NCBI GenBank assembly: GCA_964342385.1
Contig: CAYFGP010000032.1
Span: 1-44,934, forward strand
Direction of reading: 5' to 3'
Source: Oceanospirillum sp964342385
GTDB taxonomy: Bacteria; Pseudomonadota; Gammaproteobacteria; Pseudomonadales; Halomonadaceae
DNA: 44,934 nucleotides
Below, piece by piece: positions 17,873 through 26,175 of the stretch. The notes below the pieces were generated by a model. It had not been told where the DNA came from, made no database searches, and worked only from the letters and a program-made list of their open reading frames with translations. Each line of letters begins with the position of its first letter. Positions within the stretch are counted from its first letter, which is position 1. The position numbers and the translations under genes were made by a program.

Positions 17873-17906
17873 TATTTCGTATGCAAAATATTTATATACA
17901 AAGTTT
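17873..17906. promoter_or_regulatory. Second and partial third MarR-type operators
   Basis: TATTTCGTATGCAAAATA (17873-17890) matches the upstream palindrome at 16 of 18 positions, and TATTTATATACAAAGTTT (17889-17906) is a weaker overlapping copy. Both lie in the 60-bp space before the thioesterase start at 17919, and would cover its promoter. Confidence 0.65.
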
Positions 17907-17918
17907 GAGGGTGAGATA

Positions 17919-18701
17919 ATGCATATTGATGAGGTGCTACGATCAATCGATAGTGGAGAAAATGCTCTGATTACACCGGGTTGGGCGCAGGGACGGACAA
18001 CTTTTGGTGGCTTAACCGGAGCAATTCTTTGTCGGGCTACGGCTATAGATACTGATCCGGCTCGACGTTTAAGAAATCTTGAAGTGGGCTTTGTGCGGCC
18101 ATTGGAAGCGATGAAACCTTATCAGATTGAGGTGGAAACCTTAGCAAACGGCAAAACGGTAACCATCAAAGCCGCTCGGATTATTCAGGATGGTAAGGTT
18201 CGGGCCACTGCTCGGGCGGATTATGCCCTGCCGTTAGAGTCCAGTGTGAAAATCGATACTTTTGTTGCGCCAAAACTCAAACAGCCGGATGCTTCAGGCA
18301 AGATTGAAGGGGAACATTTGCCTAACTTCTTTGGCTTTTTTGATGGTCGTGTCGCGACGGCGGGGGTACCATTTTCGGGGCAGGAAGTACCGGAGCTAGG
18401 CGGTTGGATGCGCTTTAAAGATGCGCCAGAAACGTTATCCAATGCCCATCTGGTGTGTATGATCGATTCCTGGCCACCAACCGCATCACCTTACTATGAA
18501 GGCTTTAAACCTCTATCGACCATCAGTTGGAGTATCCACTTTGCCAATTCGGCAGAGGGACTGAATCCTGAGGACTTTTTGGGCTATCACGCTAAGGTGA
18601 ATTTTGGTGAACAGGGAATCAGCTCATCTAACGCAGAGATTTGGGGGGCTGACGGCCGTCTGCTGGCTAAAAGTGTGCAGACCAATATTATTTATGGTTA
18701 A
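17919..18701 (+). CDS. Acyl-CoA thioesterase-like (double hotdog) protein
   Basis: A 260-residue TesB/thioesterase-like protein with two hotdog halves: the first with TTFGGLTGAILCRATA and the second around STISWSIHFAN and AEIWGADGRLLAKSVQ, the usual ending of TesB-type enzymes. It should cleave acyl-CoA to acid and CoA; the acyl group is unknown. The GAGGGTGAGATAATG start is good. It shares a palindrome operator with the upstream marR gene. Confidence 0.85.
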   Translation: MHIDEVLRSIDSGENALITPGWAQGRTTFGGLTGAILCRATAIDTDPARRLRNLEVGFVRPLEAMKPYQIEVETLANGKTVTIKAARIIQDGKVRATARADYALPLESSVKIDTFVAPKLKQPDASGKIEGEHLPNFFGFFDGRVATAGVPFSGQEVPELGGWMRFKDAPETLSNAHLVCMIDSWPPTASPYYEGFKPLSTISWSIHFANSAEGLNPEDFLGYHAKVNFGEQGISSSNAEIWGADGRLLAKSVQTNIIYG

Positions 18702-18705
18702 CCAA

Positions 18706-18837
18706 GACACACTTACACAAAGTGTGTCGACATTCTTCGACCAACGGCTGCTGAATTAGACATCACCATAAAGACACTTTTATGTCAGTGCTGAGTTAAT
18801 TCATAGGTGCTGCCCCAAGCTTTGCTGAGGGCAGCAC
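18706..18837. other. Two hairpins between convergent genes
   Basis: GACACACTT-acaca-AAGTGTGTC (18706-18728) follows the thioesterase stop, and GTGCTGCCC / GGGCAGCAC (18807-18815 / 18829-18837) precedes the GST stop. Both stems are perfect but neither has a T tract. They may stabilise 3' ends or support factor-dependent termination. Confidence 0.45.
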
Positions 18838-18875
18838 GATAGAGCGGAAGATGCTGCTTAGCCACGTTACCCTAT

Positions 18876-19676
18876 TTATGCTTTTGCACAATGTTCCAAG
18901 TGAGCTTCAATTTTTTCCAGTGCAGCTTTTCCTTTTGCCCTGAGCTCTTTCATAACCTGATCACTAAAATCAGCGCTTACCGCTTGTTGGTATGAGGGGC
19001 GGGCCTGGCAACGGGCAAACCATTGCTCCACCTTTGGGCAGTCTTTGAAAAATACCTGCCAACCAAACTGGTCGATGGTTTGGAAGTAAGGTGCCAGGCA
19101 GATATCAGCTAGACTAAATGTATCACCCAGTATCCAGTCCTGATGCTGCAGTGTTTTTTCCATCTCCAGAATGATATTGCGATAGACCTTGATGGCATCA
19201 ATAACATCGGGAGCATCCAATCCTAGTTTGATCAAGCGCTTTTGACGTTCACGGCGCGGTTTCTCTGGAATCTTATCTAATAGTTCAGCCCGTTCCTGCT
19301 CTGTTTTTGCCATAATCGTAGGTCGCATCACCAGTGGCCACTGCAGTGCGCCACAGGAGGGATGAAGCTTGTTATCGATCTGCTTCATCCAGAAACGCAT
19401 TTTGGCTCTGGCCAGATTATCATCGGGCCGCAGGCTATGCTCAGGGAAGCGCTCCTCAAGATATTCACAAATCAGACTGGATTCAATCACAGGATTGCCT
19501 TGGTCCACCAGCGTTGGCACAACACCCAAAGGATTCAGCTTGAGATACTCGGGGCGTAGGTTTTCTTTATTGGGTAGATCAACATGATGGTGTACCCAAT
19601 CTAGCCTTTTTTCTGCCAGCACTATACGTACTTTCTGAGCACAGGGAGACATAGGGTGGGTGTATAGCTCAAGCAT
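18876..19676 (-). CDS. Glutathione S-transferase family protein
   Basis: A 266-residue protein with a thioredoxin-like N-terminal domain (MLELYTHPMSPCAQKVRIVL, glutathione-binding GVVPTLVD and ESSLICEYLEERFP) and a helical C-terminal domain with the LADICLAPYF motif. It is ~40 residues longer than typical GSTs because of an insert around residues 120-160. It should conjugate or remove groups with glutathione. A LysR gene is divergent from it at 147 bp. It may supply the adducts that open KefC; that link is inferred. Confidence 0.9.
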   Translation of the reverse strand: MLELYTHPMSPCAQKVRIVLAEKRLDWVHHHVDLPNKENLRPEYLKLNPLGVVPTLVDQGNPVIESSLICEYLEERFPEHSLRPDDNLARAKMRFWMKQIDNKLHPSCGALQWPLVMRPTIMAKTEQERAELLDKIPEKPRRERQKRLIKLGLDAPDVIDAIKVYRNIILEMEKTLQHQDWILGDTFSLADICLAPYFQTIDQFGWQVFFKDCPKVEQWFARCQARPSYQQAVSADFSDQVMKELRAKGKAALEKIEAHLEHCAKA

Positions 19677-19822
19677 GATGCCGTCCTCTTATTTGTTTCT
19701 TTATTCTGCTGCTTTGTTCTATCGGTATTGATTCATGCTAAAGGCAGGCTATTTGGGAATAAATATCGATTATGTAATATTATTTGTGAATAACAATCAT
19801 AAATAAGGTCATTTTTTGCCTA

Positions 19823-20761
19823 ATGGATAAGATCAATGAGATGCGGATATTTACTGAAGCGGCCCAGCGTGGTGGCTTTTCGGCAGCAGCAGAGGTGCTG
19901 AATCTATCGCCTTCAGCGGTTAGTAAATTGATTACACGCTTGGAACAACGTCTGGGGGTGCGTTTGTTTAATCGGAGTACCCGAAGTTTGAACCTGACCG
20001 AAGCTGGTCAGTCTTTTCTGGTTTCCTGTGAGTCCATCCTGGCTGATATTGAGCAAGCGGAGCAGGCGTTGTCTGACTATGGTCATAAACCCAAAGGGCT
20101 ATTGAGAATCAACAGTTCTTCGGGTTTTGCTAAGCATCAGATTGTTCCTCTGTTACCCGAGTTCCAGCGGCGTTATCCGCAACTCGAGATCGACCTGCAA
20201 CTCACCGGGCAGGCAGTGAATCTAATTGAGGAGCGTGTGGATGTGGCGATTCGCTTAGGAAATCTTAAAGGCAGCAGTTTGATCGCCAGAAAGCTGATGG
20301 AAAGTCCGCGTATTATCTGTGCCAGTCCTGATTATTTGGCGCGCTTTGGTTCGCCTGTGACTCCAGAGGATTTGAATGCTCATAACTGTTTGCGTCTATC
20401 CACCAGCGAAAGCTTTAACTGCTGGCGTTTTACAAGCAGTTTAAATAAGCCCCCAGCGGGGCGTAAGTCTATATCTGCAGATAAGGAGGGGTTGAGAGAA
20501 CAGAATGATTATCAGATAGAAATCTCTGGTGGTTTTATTACTGATAACGTCGATAGCCTTCATGAGTTAGCGGTGCAAGGTGGCGGTATTGCACGATTGG
20601 CAGGGTTTATGGTGCAAGACGATATTAAAACAGGGCGCTTAGTACCACTACTCGAACAATACAATCAGGAAAAGCAACCCGTTCATGCCTTGTATCCTCA
20701 CCGACGCCACTTGCCTCTAAAAACCAAGGTGTTTATTGAATTTTTACAGGCTTCACTCTGA
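19823..20761 (+). CDS. LysR-family transcriptional regulator
   Basis: A 312-residue LysR protein: HTH in residues 1-60 (AAEVLNLSPSAVSKLITRLE) and an effector domain with DVAIRLG and GGGIARLAGF. It has an unusual insert near residues 205-235. It is divergent from the GST gene, probably its target. The DNA between them is AT-rich, with scattered T-N11-A-like sites that I could not narrow down. Confidence 0.9.
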   Translation: MDKINEMRIFTEAAQRGGFSAAAEVLNLSPSAVSKLITRLEQRLGVRLFNRSTRSLNLTEAGQSFLVSCESILADIEQAEQALSDYGHKPKGLLRINSSSGFAKHQIVPLLPEFQRRYPQLEIDLQLTGQAVNLIEERVDVAIRLGNLKGSSLIARKLMESPRIICASPDYLARFGSPVTPEDLNAHNCLRLSTSESFNCWRFTSSLNKPPAGRKSISADKEGLREQNDYQIEISGGFITDNVDSLHELAVQGGGIARLAGFMVQDDIKTGRLVPLLEQYNQEKQPVHALYPHRRHLPLKTKVFIEFLQASL

Positions 20762-20845
20762 ATTTGGGCTAACAGGCAGACGATTACCTTGAGAGTCCAT
20801 CTGCTTTTTAGTTGTCGGCTTTTTTATTGTTGTCATCAACGAGGT

Positions 20846-20872
20846 ATTACACGACATGTTATAGCGTGTAAT
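20846..20872. promoter_or_regulatory. Inverted repeat ATTACACG-N11-CGTGTAAT
   Basis: Perfect 8-bp arms lie 75-100 bp upstream of the decarboxylase start. The spacing suits an operator; the regulator is unknown. Confidence 0.4.
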
Positions 20873-20946
20873 GCAATGTAATGGTTTGACCGGGCCAGGC
20901 TGGCTTTACTGGAGGAACTATTCATTCTGCGTTGGAGCTTATAATA

Positions 20947-22143
20947 ATGACAAACCACACTATCCCCGTAACAAATGCCTACCGTGAAGAGATCGTTGAA
21001 GAATTAAAAACACTGATCCAAGAGAACGGTTGGCAAGATGACTTCCAGGCTGCGATTCAATCTGCCCATGAGCTTGATCTTCCAATTATTGGCTGGATGA
21101 AAAATCTGGATGATTACTACGACTATATTCGGGGATTCCTGCACTGGACGCCAAAAGAATCGAAGGATGACTCTCGCTTGGTTTACGATCACTTAGTGGC
21201 TTTCTATTACTTTATGCAGTATCCCACTGTACGGAAGCATCAATCGCCAATTACACCTGATCAACCTCATCCAGAAGAACTCACACCGTTATCTAACTGG
21301 ATTATTAAGTGTGCTGAAGCCTGGGGGGCTTATCTGGACTCGCCTGAGTCAGCAAAAGAAGTCGATACTTTCCGGGAAGATCCGTGGTTCAACTGGGATG
21401 AATATATGGCTCCTCCCAGTGGTTATTTAACCTTTAATGAGTTTTTTGCCCGTCATACCAAGCCAGGAATGCGACCTATCGCGGCTCCTGATGATAACAG
21501 TGTGATTGTTTCTCAAGCGGATTGTACGTTGGTAGGCTGCTGGCGTATTGGTCAAAACTCCAATATTCATCTGCAGCAATACAAGGAGAGTGGTGGGGAG
21601 CAGATTGCGATCAAGAGTAAGATCTTTACTTACTCTATCGAAGAGTTGCTTAAAGACAGTGAATACGCCGACCGTTTTAAAGGTGGCATCTTTATGCATA
21701 GCTTCCTGAACTCAGTTGATTACCATCGTTGGAATAGTCCAGTGGCAGGTAAGGTGCTGGAAGCTAAGGTGATTCAGGGGCAAAACTATCTGAATGTCTC
21801 CGTAGATAAGATCATTGATGCGGAAGGACGTGAACGTAATCACCTGACAGCTCAAGATGGAACCGGTTATCAGTTTTACCAGACACGGGGCCTGATTGTG
21901 ATTGATTCGCCGATTGGTCTGGTAGCTTGCCTGCCTATGGGAATGGCACAGGTGTCTTCAGTGACAATTACTGCAGAAGAGGGCGTTACCCTGCGTAAAG
22001 GTGAAGAGCTGGGTTACTTCAAATTTGGTGGTTCAGACTTTGTCATGTGCTTTGAGCGTAGCGCAAACGTGCAGATCACAGCTCAGCCTAATGTGCATGT
22101 GCAGCAGGGGAATTGCATCGGTAAGGCGTACCCCTATTTTTGA
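20947..22143 (+). CDS. Phosphatidylserine decarboxylase-family pyruvoyl enzyme with N-terminal PSDC-like domain
   Basis: A 398-residue protein with two parts: an N-terminal ~150-residue helical domain like that found on soluble fungal and bacterial members, and a C-terminal PSD fold with HSFLNSVDYHRWNSPVAG and the self-cleavage site FKFGGSDF, where Gly-Ser cleavage would create the pyruvoyl group. Unlike membrane PSD, this architecture resembles fungal PsiD, an L-tryptophan decarboxylase. The residue after the reactive Ser is Asp, where Ser or Thr is common. The ATG at 20947 has GGAG at -10; an upstream TTG at 20932 does not fit as well. The substrate is uncertain: an aromatic amino acid or a phospholipid. 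Confidence 0.82.
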   Translation: MTNHTIPVTNAYREEIVEELKTLIQENGWQDDFQAAIQSAHELDLPIIGWMKNLDDYYDYIRGFLHWTPKESKDDSRLVYDHLVAFYYFMQYPTVRKHQSPITPDQPHPEELTPLSNWIIKCAEAWGAYLDSPESAKEVDTFREDPWFNWDEYMAPPSGYLTFNEFFARHTKPGMRPIAAPDDNSVIVSQADCTLVGCWRIGQNSNIHLQQYKESGGEQIAIKSKIFTYSIEELLKDSEYADRFKGGIFMHSFLNSVDYHRWNSPVAGKVLEAKVIQGQNYLNVSVDKIIDAEGRERNHLTAQDGTGYQFYQTRGLIVIDSPIGLVACLPMGMAQVSSVTITAEEGVTLRKGEELGYFKFGGSDFVMCFERSANVQITAQPNVHVQQGNCIGKAYPYF

Positions 22144-22760
22144 TGAGTGCTGATTGAGCAGCGCTAAGATCTATATTTCTTAGAATTGCATCTAGGGTTG
22201 GATCACTAAGTTAACTTAAACAGCCAGTAGACAAGCCATAAACAAACCGGACATCCAGATCTCTCCAACAAGAGAGTAGCCTGGGGCCGGTTTTTTTGGT
22301 GTTTTCTTGTCACTCTTAGCAGCACTTACACGAGCTTTCTGTGGAAGCTCTTCAGATCATTTTTAGCACACACGAAGTATCAGTATCCTGCATCACGGGC
22401 AATTACTCAGCTGATGGTAAGGCTATAATCAAGAACATTAACTTTCTGGCCACATTGGCAGGTTTAGCTTTACCTTACCGACATGGTTGAGCCTCGTTAA
22501 AAAAGAGAAATATAACCAGCTACTCCAATAGAAAAACATCTATTAAATAACCACCTTAAAGGCTACAGGGAATGAGTTTTCAATCTGGATATGATCGTCT
22601 GGTGATTTTTAGAGCATTGTGTTAAAAAGCTCTTGCTCCACAAGAGCATGCCTTAAAAGAAAACCCATGATGTCCACTGGTTAATGCAGGATAACCTGAT
22701 TCAGCGGACTCATTGCCATAAGCCTGTGCGCTCTCAGGCTCTACTTACAGGGATAATGTA
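22144..22760. other. 617-bp intergenic region, hairpin-rich, no clear ORF
   Basis: It holds the structured terminator at 22247-22297, hairpin GAGCTT/AAGCTC at 22332-22350, hairpin GCTCTTG/CAAGAGC at 22629-22647 (followed on the minus strand by five T, so possibly a weak minus-strand terminator), and AGCCTG/CAGGCT at 22721-22740 just before the lipoprotein start. I see no convincing gene. Confidence 0.6.
22247..22297 (+). terminator. Structured rho-independent terminator, copy 1
   Basis: The stem is built in three steps: CCGG/CCGG outside, CCAG/CTGG in the middle and CTCTC/GAGAG inside with loop CAACAA, then seven T. It lies ~100 bp after the decarboxylase stop. The same architecture recurs at 23216-23269. 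Confidence 0.85.
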
Positions 22761-23177
22761 ATGTTGAAAAAAGCTCTTATTGTTACTCTTGCCTTGGTTT
22801 TAACTGCCTGTAAAACCACTCCCGTAAAGAACATCTCAAGTGAATATATTCCAACTCAGGTTAATGGTGAGTATCTCACGCAGACTCAGATTCAGCAGGC
22901 AATTGTAGCTGCAGCGCAAAAGAAAAAGTGGAGACCAAGAATCATCAAGCCTGGTTTAATCATGGCTTCGCTAAATGTGCGTACCCATAGTGCAACAGTT
23001 TTAATACCTTATACCGAAAAATCCTACAGTATAGAGTATAAAAACAGCGATAACCTCAAATACAATGATGGCAATATCCATAAAAGCTACAATCGCTGGG
23101 TTTCAAACCTTGCCCGTGAGATAGAAAATCAGCTTGAAATCAGGGCTTTTTACAAAGATAGCCAAGTATCAGAATAA
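22761..23177 (+). CDS. Small putative lipoprotein
   Basis: A 138-residue protein with a lipoprotein signal peptide and lipobox (ALVLTACKTT), Cys17 being the likely lipidated residue. The mature part is basic and rich in polar residues, with YSIEYKNSDNLKYNDGNIHK and a helix NRWVSNLAREIENQL. Similar lipoproteins of unknown function occur in many proteobacteria. It stands alone and has its own terminator 38 bp after the stop. Function unknown. Confidence 0.85.
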   Translation: MLKKALIVTLALVLTACKTTPVKNISSEYIPTQVNGEYLTQTQIQQAIVAAAQKKKWRPRIIKPGLIMASLNVRTHSATVLIPYTEKSYSIEYKNSDNLKYNDGNIHKSYNRWVSNLAREIENQLEIRAFYKDSQVSE

Positions 23178-23215
23178 GACAATCATACCGCAAGGTCGAT
23201 TGCAGAAAGTAAAAG

Positions 23216-23269
23216 CCGGATATTCAAACTTCTCTAATCAAAGAGAATAACTTGGGTCCGGTTTTTTTT
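23216..23269 (+). terminator. Structured rho-independent terminator, copy 2
   Basis: CCGG/CCGG outside, CAA/TTG in the middle, TTCTCT/AGAGAA inside with a 6-nt loop AATCAA, then eight T. It is the counterpart of the hairpin at 22247, with paired base changes in the middle stem. Confidence 0.85.
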
Positions 23270-23468
23270 GTTTCCAGTTTTTTAGTCGTGGTTTTTATCG
23301 TGAGTTTGATCCGGATATCTAGTTCTACATACTCATGCTTCGAATTTGGCGCAGTGTAATCCCAGGTAATTCCATGTAATCGACATCCTTATGCCACCTA
23401 TATTGCACATCATATGAGGTGATGTTATCGAGCTTAATTATATCCATAAAAATTTTGGAGACATTGCA

Positions 23469-23789
23469 ATGAAGGATGGCGTTTACTTATTAGAACTGAG
23501 CTTTGTTCCACCAGCTGGTGTAGTGGGCGCAGGCCGTATGTCACTTGCTCTAACAGTGAATGCATCGACTGGCGCACTGCATGGTCAGGCTTATGGCACA
23601 ATTCTGGAAGGCACTCAACACCCGCAAACATTTACTGTTGCTGTATCTGGCGCAATGCACAGTACAGGTTATGGCAACATTGTTAAAGTAGGTGCTGTGA
23701 CAGGTGAAGCTGCTGTATCTGTAGAGCCACCAGCAATTGGTACTTACTTAGCTCCGTTCTCAGCAAGTTTTGGTCTGGATTCTGACTAG
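23469..23789 (+). CDS. Small DUF1842-like protein, probably truncated by an in-frame TAG
   Basis: A 106-residue ORF with an ideal start (GGAG eight bases before ATG). Alternating beta-type text, RMSLALTVNASTGALHGQAYG and EPPAIGTYLAPFSASF, resembles the DUF1842 family, from memory. It stops at TAG 23787-23789 after FGLDSD, and the same frame runs on for 29 codons (MGESQFSVGDHVYKSEVKKL...) to a TAG at 23877-23879. A Trp codon (TGG to TAG) would restore a ~136-residue protein. Function unknown. Confidence 0.65.
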   Translation: MKDGVYLLELSFVPPAGVVGAGRMSLALTVNASTGALHGQAYGTILEGTQHPQTFTVAVSGAMHSTGYGNIVKVGAVTGEAAVSVEPPAIGTYLAPFSASFGLDSD

Positions 23790-24051
23790 ATGGGTGAAAG
23801 CCAGTTCTCGGTTGGTGACCATGTATACAAGTCTGAGGTGAAAAAGCTGATTAATGGCTTTTTCTCACAGAGAAGTTAGGGATGTATCCACTTGGCCTCT
23901 CTGGCTTCTCGATCTTTACGGGTTAAACAGGCTGGGGGTGAATGATGATAGTGCGTATTCTGTCTGGTCGAACTGATCTGTTGAGGGGTTTTGGCTTTGC
24001 CGTGAGCCTTTAAGCTGTTATGTTATGCGCTTTTTTCTAGCGAGAGATTTC

Positions 24052-24528
24052 ATGGCAGTTCGATCAGATAAAATGAGTAAATTCCATCCATCCAGTGATG
24101 ATTTTTTGATGGAGGAATTTCCTTTCTATTGGGTGGCGAAGGTCAACTCCTGTTATTCGGTCGAGATGGAAAAAACCCTTAAGTTACTCAATATGGATAT
24201 CTCCCGCTGGCGTGTTGCGGTGCTATTGCATGTGCATGATGAGATGAGTATCTCTGATATCGCTGAGCATGCTTTTGCCAAGTTACCTACGATCACTAAG
24301 ATCGTTTATCGCATGCGTGATGAGGGCTTGGTATCGGTCAATATATCTGAATCAGATGGTCGGGTTGTGATTGTATCCTTAACGGAAAAGGGTGAGGAAA
24401 ATATCGCCACCGTTTTGGAGACTACTCAAAAGCTGTTCAAAAAAGCGTTTAAAGGTTTTACCGAAGCTCAGATCAAAAAAACTAATCTCTATCTGAGTCG
24501 TTTATTTGCTAATTTATCTGATGACTAA
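24052..24528 (+). CDS. iacR: MarR-family regulator, probable IacR of auxin catabolism
   Basis: A 158-residue MarR protein: HTH region MSISDIAEHAFAKLPTITKIVYRM, wing ISESDGRVVIVSLTEKGEE. It sits directly upstream of the iacHABICDEF genes in the same direction, the place and family of IacR, the IAA-responsive repressor known from Pseudomonas and Acinetobacter clusters. I chose the ATG at 24052 because AGAGA stands before it; the frame is open to 24025. The assignment rests on family plus context. Confidence 0.85.
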   Translation: MAVRSDKMSKFHPSSDDFLMEEFPFYWVAKVNSCYSVEMEKTLKLLNMDISRWRVAVLLHVHDEMSISDIAEHAFAKLPTITKIVYRMRDEGLVSVNISESDGRVVIVSLTEKGEENIATVLETTQKLFKKAFKGFTEAQIKKTNLYLSRLFANLSDD

Positions 24529-24992
24529 CGCTTGATTTTTTAGTCCTGCTGCACGCTTTTTTTTGCAAAAAAGTCCCTCGTTTTACCCATCTTTTTCTCC
24601 CGATCTATGAAAGCTTTTTGATATTTCAGAGAGCTTTTTTGTCAGAAAAATATCTTTTTTAAAGATTTTTCTAAAATATTTTCTGCACTTTTCTCTCTTG
24701 ATTTTATTTCTTCTTCCATCTTTGTTTTTTCTTAAAAATCAATGGCTTATAGATTTTATTTGTGCTTTTCCATATCTTGCTTTTGCGCTGCAGTGTCATT
24801 CTTTACCAGGCTTTTTTGTATTTATTTAGTTGACATTTCAATTGAATATTACGATTCTTTTTGGGGCCGGAAGAGAGAGCTGATCGCGACATAGAGTGTG
24901 TTGCTCATCGATTGTTTTGTGCTTCTCTCTGGCAAAAATAAGCTGATTTTTTTGATTCATAAGCTGTGCTTTTTGCAGATGGAGTGGTTGCT
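24529..24992. other. 464-bp T-rich leader between iacR and iacH
   Basis: An unusually T-rich stretch (roughly 24540-24830) with a TTTTTTGCAAAAAA palindrome at 24559-24572, then TTGACA at 24830-24835 next to a TTCAATTGAA palindrome (24837-24846). This probably holds the promoter and operator of the iac operon. No ORF is evident. Confidence 0.6.
24830..24858 (+). promoter_or_regulatory. Candidate iac promoter with overlapping palindrome
   Basis: TTGACA (24830) is a perfect -35, but the -10 is poor (GATTCT at 17-bp spacing). The palindrome TTCAATTGAA falls in the spacer, where a MarR repressor would block RNA polymerase. IacR is the natural candidate; no second copy was seen elsewhere in the window. 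Confidence 0.4.
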
Positions 24993-26159
24993 ATGACGGC
25001 ATTTTCTCAACGTTTTTCAGTGGGATCCGGTGACTGGTTAGTCGCTGTTAAGGACACCATTGACGTGGCAGGTTTTTCGACACAAGCGGGCAGTGAGGCT
25101 TTAGCCAATGCCCTGCCTGCTAAGCAGCATGCTGACGTTGTTGAGTCTGTTCTGGCCAAGGGTGGTCGCTTAGTGGGTAAAACGACGCTGCACGAACTGG
25201 CTTATGGCATGACGGGGGTTAATCACTGGGCTGGTACACCGGAAAATCCGCTCTTTCCTCACTTGATTCCTGGCGGTTCTTCCAGCGGTTCTGCCGCAGT
25301 TGTCGCCCAAGGTGAAGTGGATATTGCGCTGGGTACCGATACCGGTGGTTCAATTCGAGTACCGGCGGCTTGTTGTGGTGTTTTCGGTTTAAAACCGACT
25401 TTCGACCGCGTCAGTCGTAAGGGGGTGATGCCAGCACATTCAACCCTGGACTGTGTGGGGCCCTTTGCCGCTTCGGCCCAGATGTTAACCTCCGCAATGT
25501 CGCTGTTGGATCCTAGTTTTTCATCTGACACGCATCAATTAAATGGCCAGGCAATACGTTTGGGTGTGGTTGCGGTGAATGCTGATGCAGAGGTGAAAAA
25601 CACGGTTTCGGACTTTCTGGTTAAAGCGATTGCCCACCACGATATTGCGACACAGCCTGTACCGCTGAGTTTACTCCAGTCGGCTTTTACCGCCGGGATG
25701 ACTTTGATTAATGCCGAAACCTGGGCGGCCTGCGGCCAGTTCTTGTCCTCGGGAAAACTGGGGGCTGATGTCGCACAACGTTTAGCCAATGCTCAAAACA
25801 CCTCTGAAGTCGATCTTGCAGCAGCGGAACAGATTCGTCAGTCGTTTACCGAACAAGTAGATGAGGCGCTGGTAGGCCTGACCGCTCTGGTGTTACCTAC
25901 GTTACCTACGATTCCTATGGTTCTGTCTGATGCTCTGGCCGGTAAGACAGACCTGAATATCTCCGCATTTGTTCGACCTTTTAATCTTTCCGGGCATCCC
26001 GCCCTGACATTGCCTTTGCTATCCCGCTCCGGTCAACCCGTTGGCCTGCAGCTGGTTGGTCGCAAAGGTGATGACGAATTGCTGTGTGAACTCGCTGAAC
26101 TGCTCTGTAGCGATCTAGCAAGCATTGAAAAACAACTAGCACAACTGAAAAAACAATAA
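24993..26159 (+). CDS. iacH: Amidase-signature hydrolase, IacH
   Basis: A 388-residue amidase with the Ser-cisSer-Lys triad: Lys20 in VAVKDTIDV, Ser96 in GGSSSGSAA and Ser120 in GTDTGGSIRVPAA. IacH is the amidase of IAA catabolism, thought to open an oxindole-type lactam or amide on the way to catechol. I moved the start from GTG 24966 to ATG 24993, which has GGAG eight bases upstream. It is the first gene of the iac operon, 16 bp before iacA. Confidence 0.88.
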   Translation: MTAFSQRFSVGSGDWLVAVKDTIDVAGFSTQAGSEALANALPAKQHADVVESVLAKGGRLVGKTTLHELAYGMTGVNHWAGTPENPLFPHLIPGGSSSGSAAVVAQGEVDIALGTDTGGSIRVPAACCGVFGLKPTFDRVSRKGVMPAHSTLDCVGPFAASAQMLTSAMSLLDPSFSSDTHQLNGQAIRLGVVAVNADAEVKNTVSDFLVKAIAHHDIATQPVPLSLLQSAFTAGMTLINAETWAACGQFLSSGKLGADVAQRLANAQNTSEVDLAAAEQIRQSFTEQVDEALVGLTALVLPTLPTIPMVLSDALAGKTDLNISAFVRPFNLSGHPALTLPLLSRSGQPVGLQLVGRKGDDELLCELAELLCSDLASIEKQLAQLKKQ

Positions 26160-26175
26160 GATGGAGCCCTGAAGA

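Noticed and set aside
22629..22647. GCTCTTG/CAAGAGC hairpin as a firm minus-strand terminator
   Set aside because: The T tract is only five bases and no plausible minus-strand gene lies upstream, so I only mention it within the intergenic entry.
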